Of a stretch of DNA of 64,000 nt, positions 62,401 through 64,000 are shown piece after piece. Each line of letters starts with the position of its first letter. Position 1 is the stretch's first letter. The position numbers and the translations under genes are program-made. The DNA comes from Ariolimax columbianus (Eukaryota; Mollusca; Gastropoda; Stylommatophora; Arionidae): the NCBI GenBank assembly GCA_036924085.1, contig JAVGWX010000003.1, positions 116,991,264 to 117,055,263 of the forward strand. The letters are read 5' to 3'. The notes beneath the pieces are model-generated. The model was not told the origin of the DNA. It searched no databases and saw only the letters and a list, made by a program, of their open reading frames with translations.

Positions 62401-63013
62401 CAGGCAAATAAAAAGACAATGATGTCAAATGGATACTCAAGTAGGCATGTATAAATCCTGATTGGAGATCGATAGAGAGACATTCATGTACACTGAAAAA
62501 TGGATAGACATAGTGACAGACATGCAGACAGATAGACGGACTTGTGATTTTAAGGTCTGTTTGGTGGAATGATTATTAATTGAATAAATGTATAAATGGA
62601 TGAAAGGAGGGATTAGCACCTGTACGGATTGGTGGATTGATTGGATGATATATATACGAAATGGCTACACAAATAAAGGTCGCACTTCACATTGTAACCT
62701 CTTCAAAGAAGACAATGGCAAGTAAATTCATCATTAAAGAACGTACTTCTGCTAACCATTCACTTAGAGCAAGAAAGTCCCCTGGGAAAGGTGGGATAAC
62801 TAAAGACATGTTATTAAAATTGGGAGCTGCTGCCTAACATAATATTCTACTCGTGATACACAACTGCAGCTGGTAGCGTGGCATTGCACCAGAAGTGAGA
62901 AAATAGACACGAATAGTCAGCTTCCTGAGCTGCATAGGCAATCTTGTGGAAAGAATAGTAAATACTAGACACAGTTGATATCTCAAAGAGAAACGAATTA
63001 TCAAGAAGCAGGC

Positions 63014-63156
63014 TTCAGACAGCAGAGATACACAGAAACCAAGTCATACACATAGCATATTTCAGACAGCACAGGTCCACAGAAGACAATGTCACCCATA
63101 TAGCAGAGTTCAGACAGCACAAGTCCACAGAAGACCAAGTCACTCACATAGCAGAA
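63014..63156. repeat. 48-bp tandem triplication inside the LINE RT
   Basis: TTCAGACAGCA anchors at 63,014, 63,061 and 63,109 give steps of 47 and 48 bp. Each unit reads FRQHRSTED(N/Q)VTHIAE, the region after QAGFR in the RT, with a one-base loss in the first unit. In other RTs this region occurs once. Confidence 0.92.
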
Positions 63157-63347
63157 GAAATTGAAGATGCTCTCAACAAAGGAAAACATAACTTGACGTA
63201 ATGCGTTGACCTGGAGAAAGCTTTTGACAAATATCGAAAAAATGGACTCCAAGCGAAAATGTTACAATGTGGAGTACACGGAAGAAGGTTTAACTGGGTC
63301 AGTAACTAACTAGAGAACAGAACAACACGAGTGAATGTGCAAATGTA

Positions 63348-63459
63348 CATGCTGAAGTCGGATACACTGTGCCGATAGACGCAAAATAAAAGCCACAGTG
63401 CAATGCACACCACCTTGGAGAATAGAGAAAAAAGCGAACGCAAAGAAAAAAACAAAAAA
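63348..63459 (+). mobile_element. SINE family A, copy 4, 3' half, nested in the LINE RT
   Basis: It starts at the central module CATGCTGAAGTCGGATACAC (63,348) and ends in AAAGAAAAAAACAAAAAAC. The RT reading stops before it (RVNVQM) and resumes after it (TMEQGAPQGGVLS), so it entered the LINE. It is 5' truncated; TSD not clear. Confidence 0.85.
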
Positions 63460-64000
63460 CTGCAGACAAAACAGTAAAAATGAAACTATGGAACAAGGTG
63501 CCCCTCAAGGTGGAGTCCTCTCCCTCACATTCTTTCTTTTTTTACAAGTACAACATCACTTAAAGACGTCTATTAAAGTAGCCACAGCTCCATCTGCTAT
63601 GACCTGGCGATGTGGACCTCTGAACTACACATCACTACAGCCAGTGCTCGAATGCAGTTATCCTTGGCAAACTTCGAAAAGTCACCTAAGATCAGACTTC
63701 TATCAACCACACCGTGGTATGCAAAACTTCAACTAAATGGACAAGCAATAAGTGAGGAAAAAACCCCAACTTACCTAAGAGTTACCCTAGACTAACATTT
63801 GACTTGGATAACTAAAATCCGAAGGAAACAGTTAAGGGCAATGAGTATGGCCCTCATGAAGAAATTAGTTGATATCACATATGGAGTTAATAAGAGTACC
63901 TTCAAAATGTTATACACATGCACACCTAAAAGTCTTCAGAAACGACCTCATAGCTTGGTCCACATCAGCAAAATCCAACTTTGACAAAATAATGAGCACC

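Larger units (their letters stand above)
62690..64000 (+). mobile_element. LINE RT, broken, runs off the window
   Basis: Blocks in order: RKSPGKGGITKDMLLKLGA, FLSCIGNLVERIVN, the tandem FRQHRSTED-type region, EIEDALNKGKHNL, VDLEKAFDKYRKNGLQAKM, GVHGRRFNWVSN, TMEQGAPQGGVLSLTFF, MTWRCGPLNYTSLQPVLE, LQLNGQAISEEKTPTYLRVT and LTWITKIRRKQLRAM. These follow the non-LTR RT plan of the RNase H LINE group (PQGGVLSPTLF, LQLNGQ...PTYLGV). The catalytic box is unclear. Stops and frameshifts are frequent, and a SINE A piece sits at 63,348-63,459. Confidence 0.85.

Overview
The window is eukaryotic, AT-rich and repeat-dominated. It holds no host gene that I can support. Almost every protein-like signal is a decayed transposable element: non-LTR retrotransposons (LINEs) of at least five kinds, three mariner-type DNA transposons, and eight or so SINE-like families. 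The rest is minisatellite, microsatellite and unrecognised sequence. The tRNA-headed SINEs and the mix of RTE, CR1-like and RNase H-bearing LINEs suggest a lophotrochozoan invertebrate, perhaps a gastropod mollusc. That assignment is inference from repeat style only.

Layout. 0-5 kb: a SINE with a perfect target-site duplication (TSD), three minisatellites with 36-38 bp units, and LINE reverse transcriptase (RT) tails with a CR1-like 3' fragment nested in one of them. 5-8 kb: a 1.9 kb CR1-like LINE (minus) that splits an RTE-type RT. 8-13 kb: (CA)n, a dispersed repeat (family F) carrying both a retroposed element and a 37-bp array, a long repeat here called X with remnants of a coding region, and a SINE with a 16-bp TSD. 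14-22 kb: a 4.4 kb run of three tandem-repeat families lying between two copies of a ~0.5 kb segment. One copy is interrupted by a LINE with a 12-bp TSD; the other keeps the uninterrupted site. 24-31 kb: LINE fragments and two mariners, one holding a SINE with an 11-bp TSD. 31-36 kb: an RTE-type LINE whose endonuclease reading frame contains about 31 in-frame copies of a 27-bp unit, then a deleted mariner with 166-170 bp inverted repeats. 36.5-39.3 kb: a 2.7 kb array of 35/37-bp units. 39-50 kb: SINEs, an F copy with a 74-bp array, and a LINE with an intact RNase H domain. 50-64 kb: more SINEs and LINEs, a second RNase H LINE inserted in a ~48-bp tandem repeat, a second X copy, a 290-base polypurine tract, and an RT whose conserved region has been tandemly triplicated.

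The main theme is layered insertion plus repeated local tandem amplification inside mobile elements. Six separate elements contain short tandem expansions. Four of these keep the reading frame or nearly so (27, 51, 48 and 36 bp) and two lie in non-coding repeats (37 and 74 bp). The long ORFs over the arrays (for example at 31.7-32.8, 19.2-20.0 and 36.5-39.5 kb) are best explained by repeat periodicity, not by genes.

Limits: everything was read by eye from sequence and translations. Clade names (RTE, CR1-like, RNase H-bearing I/R1/Jockey group, mariner) rest on motif resemblance. No alignment, database search or phylogeny was run.
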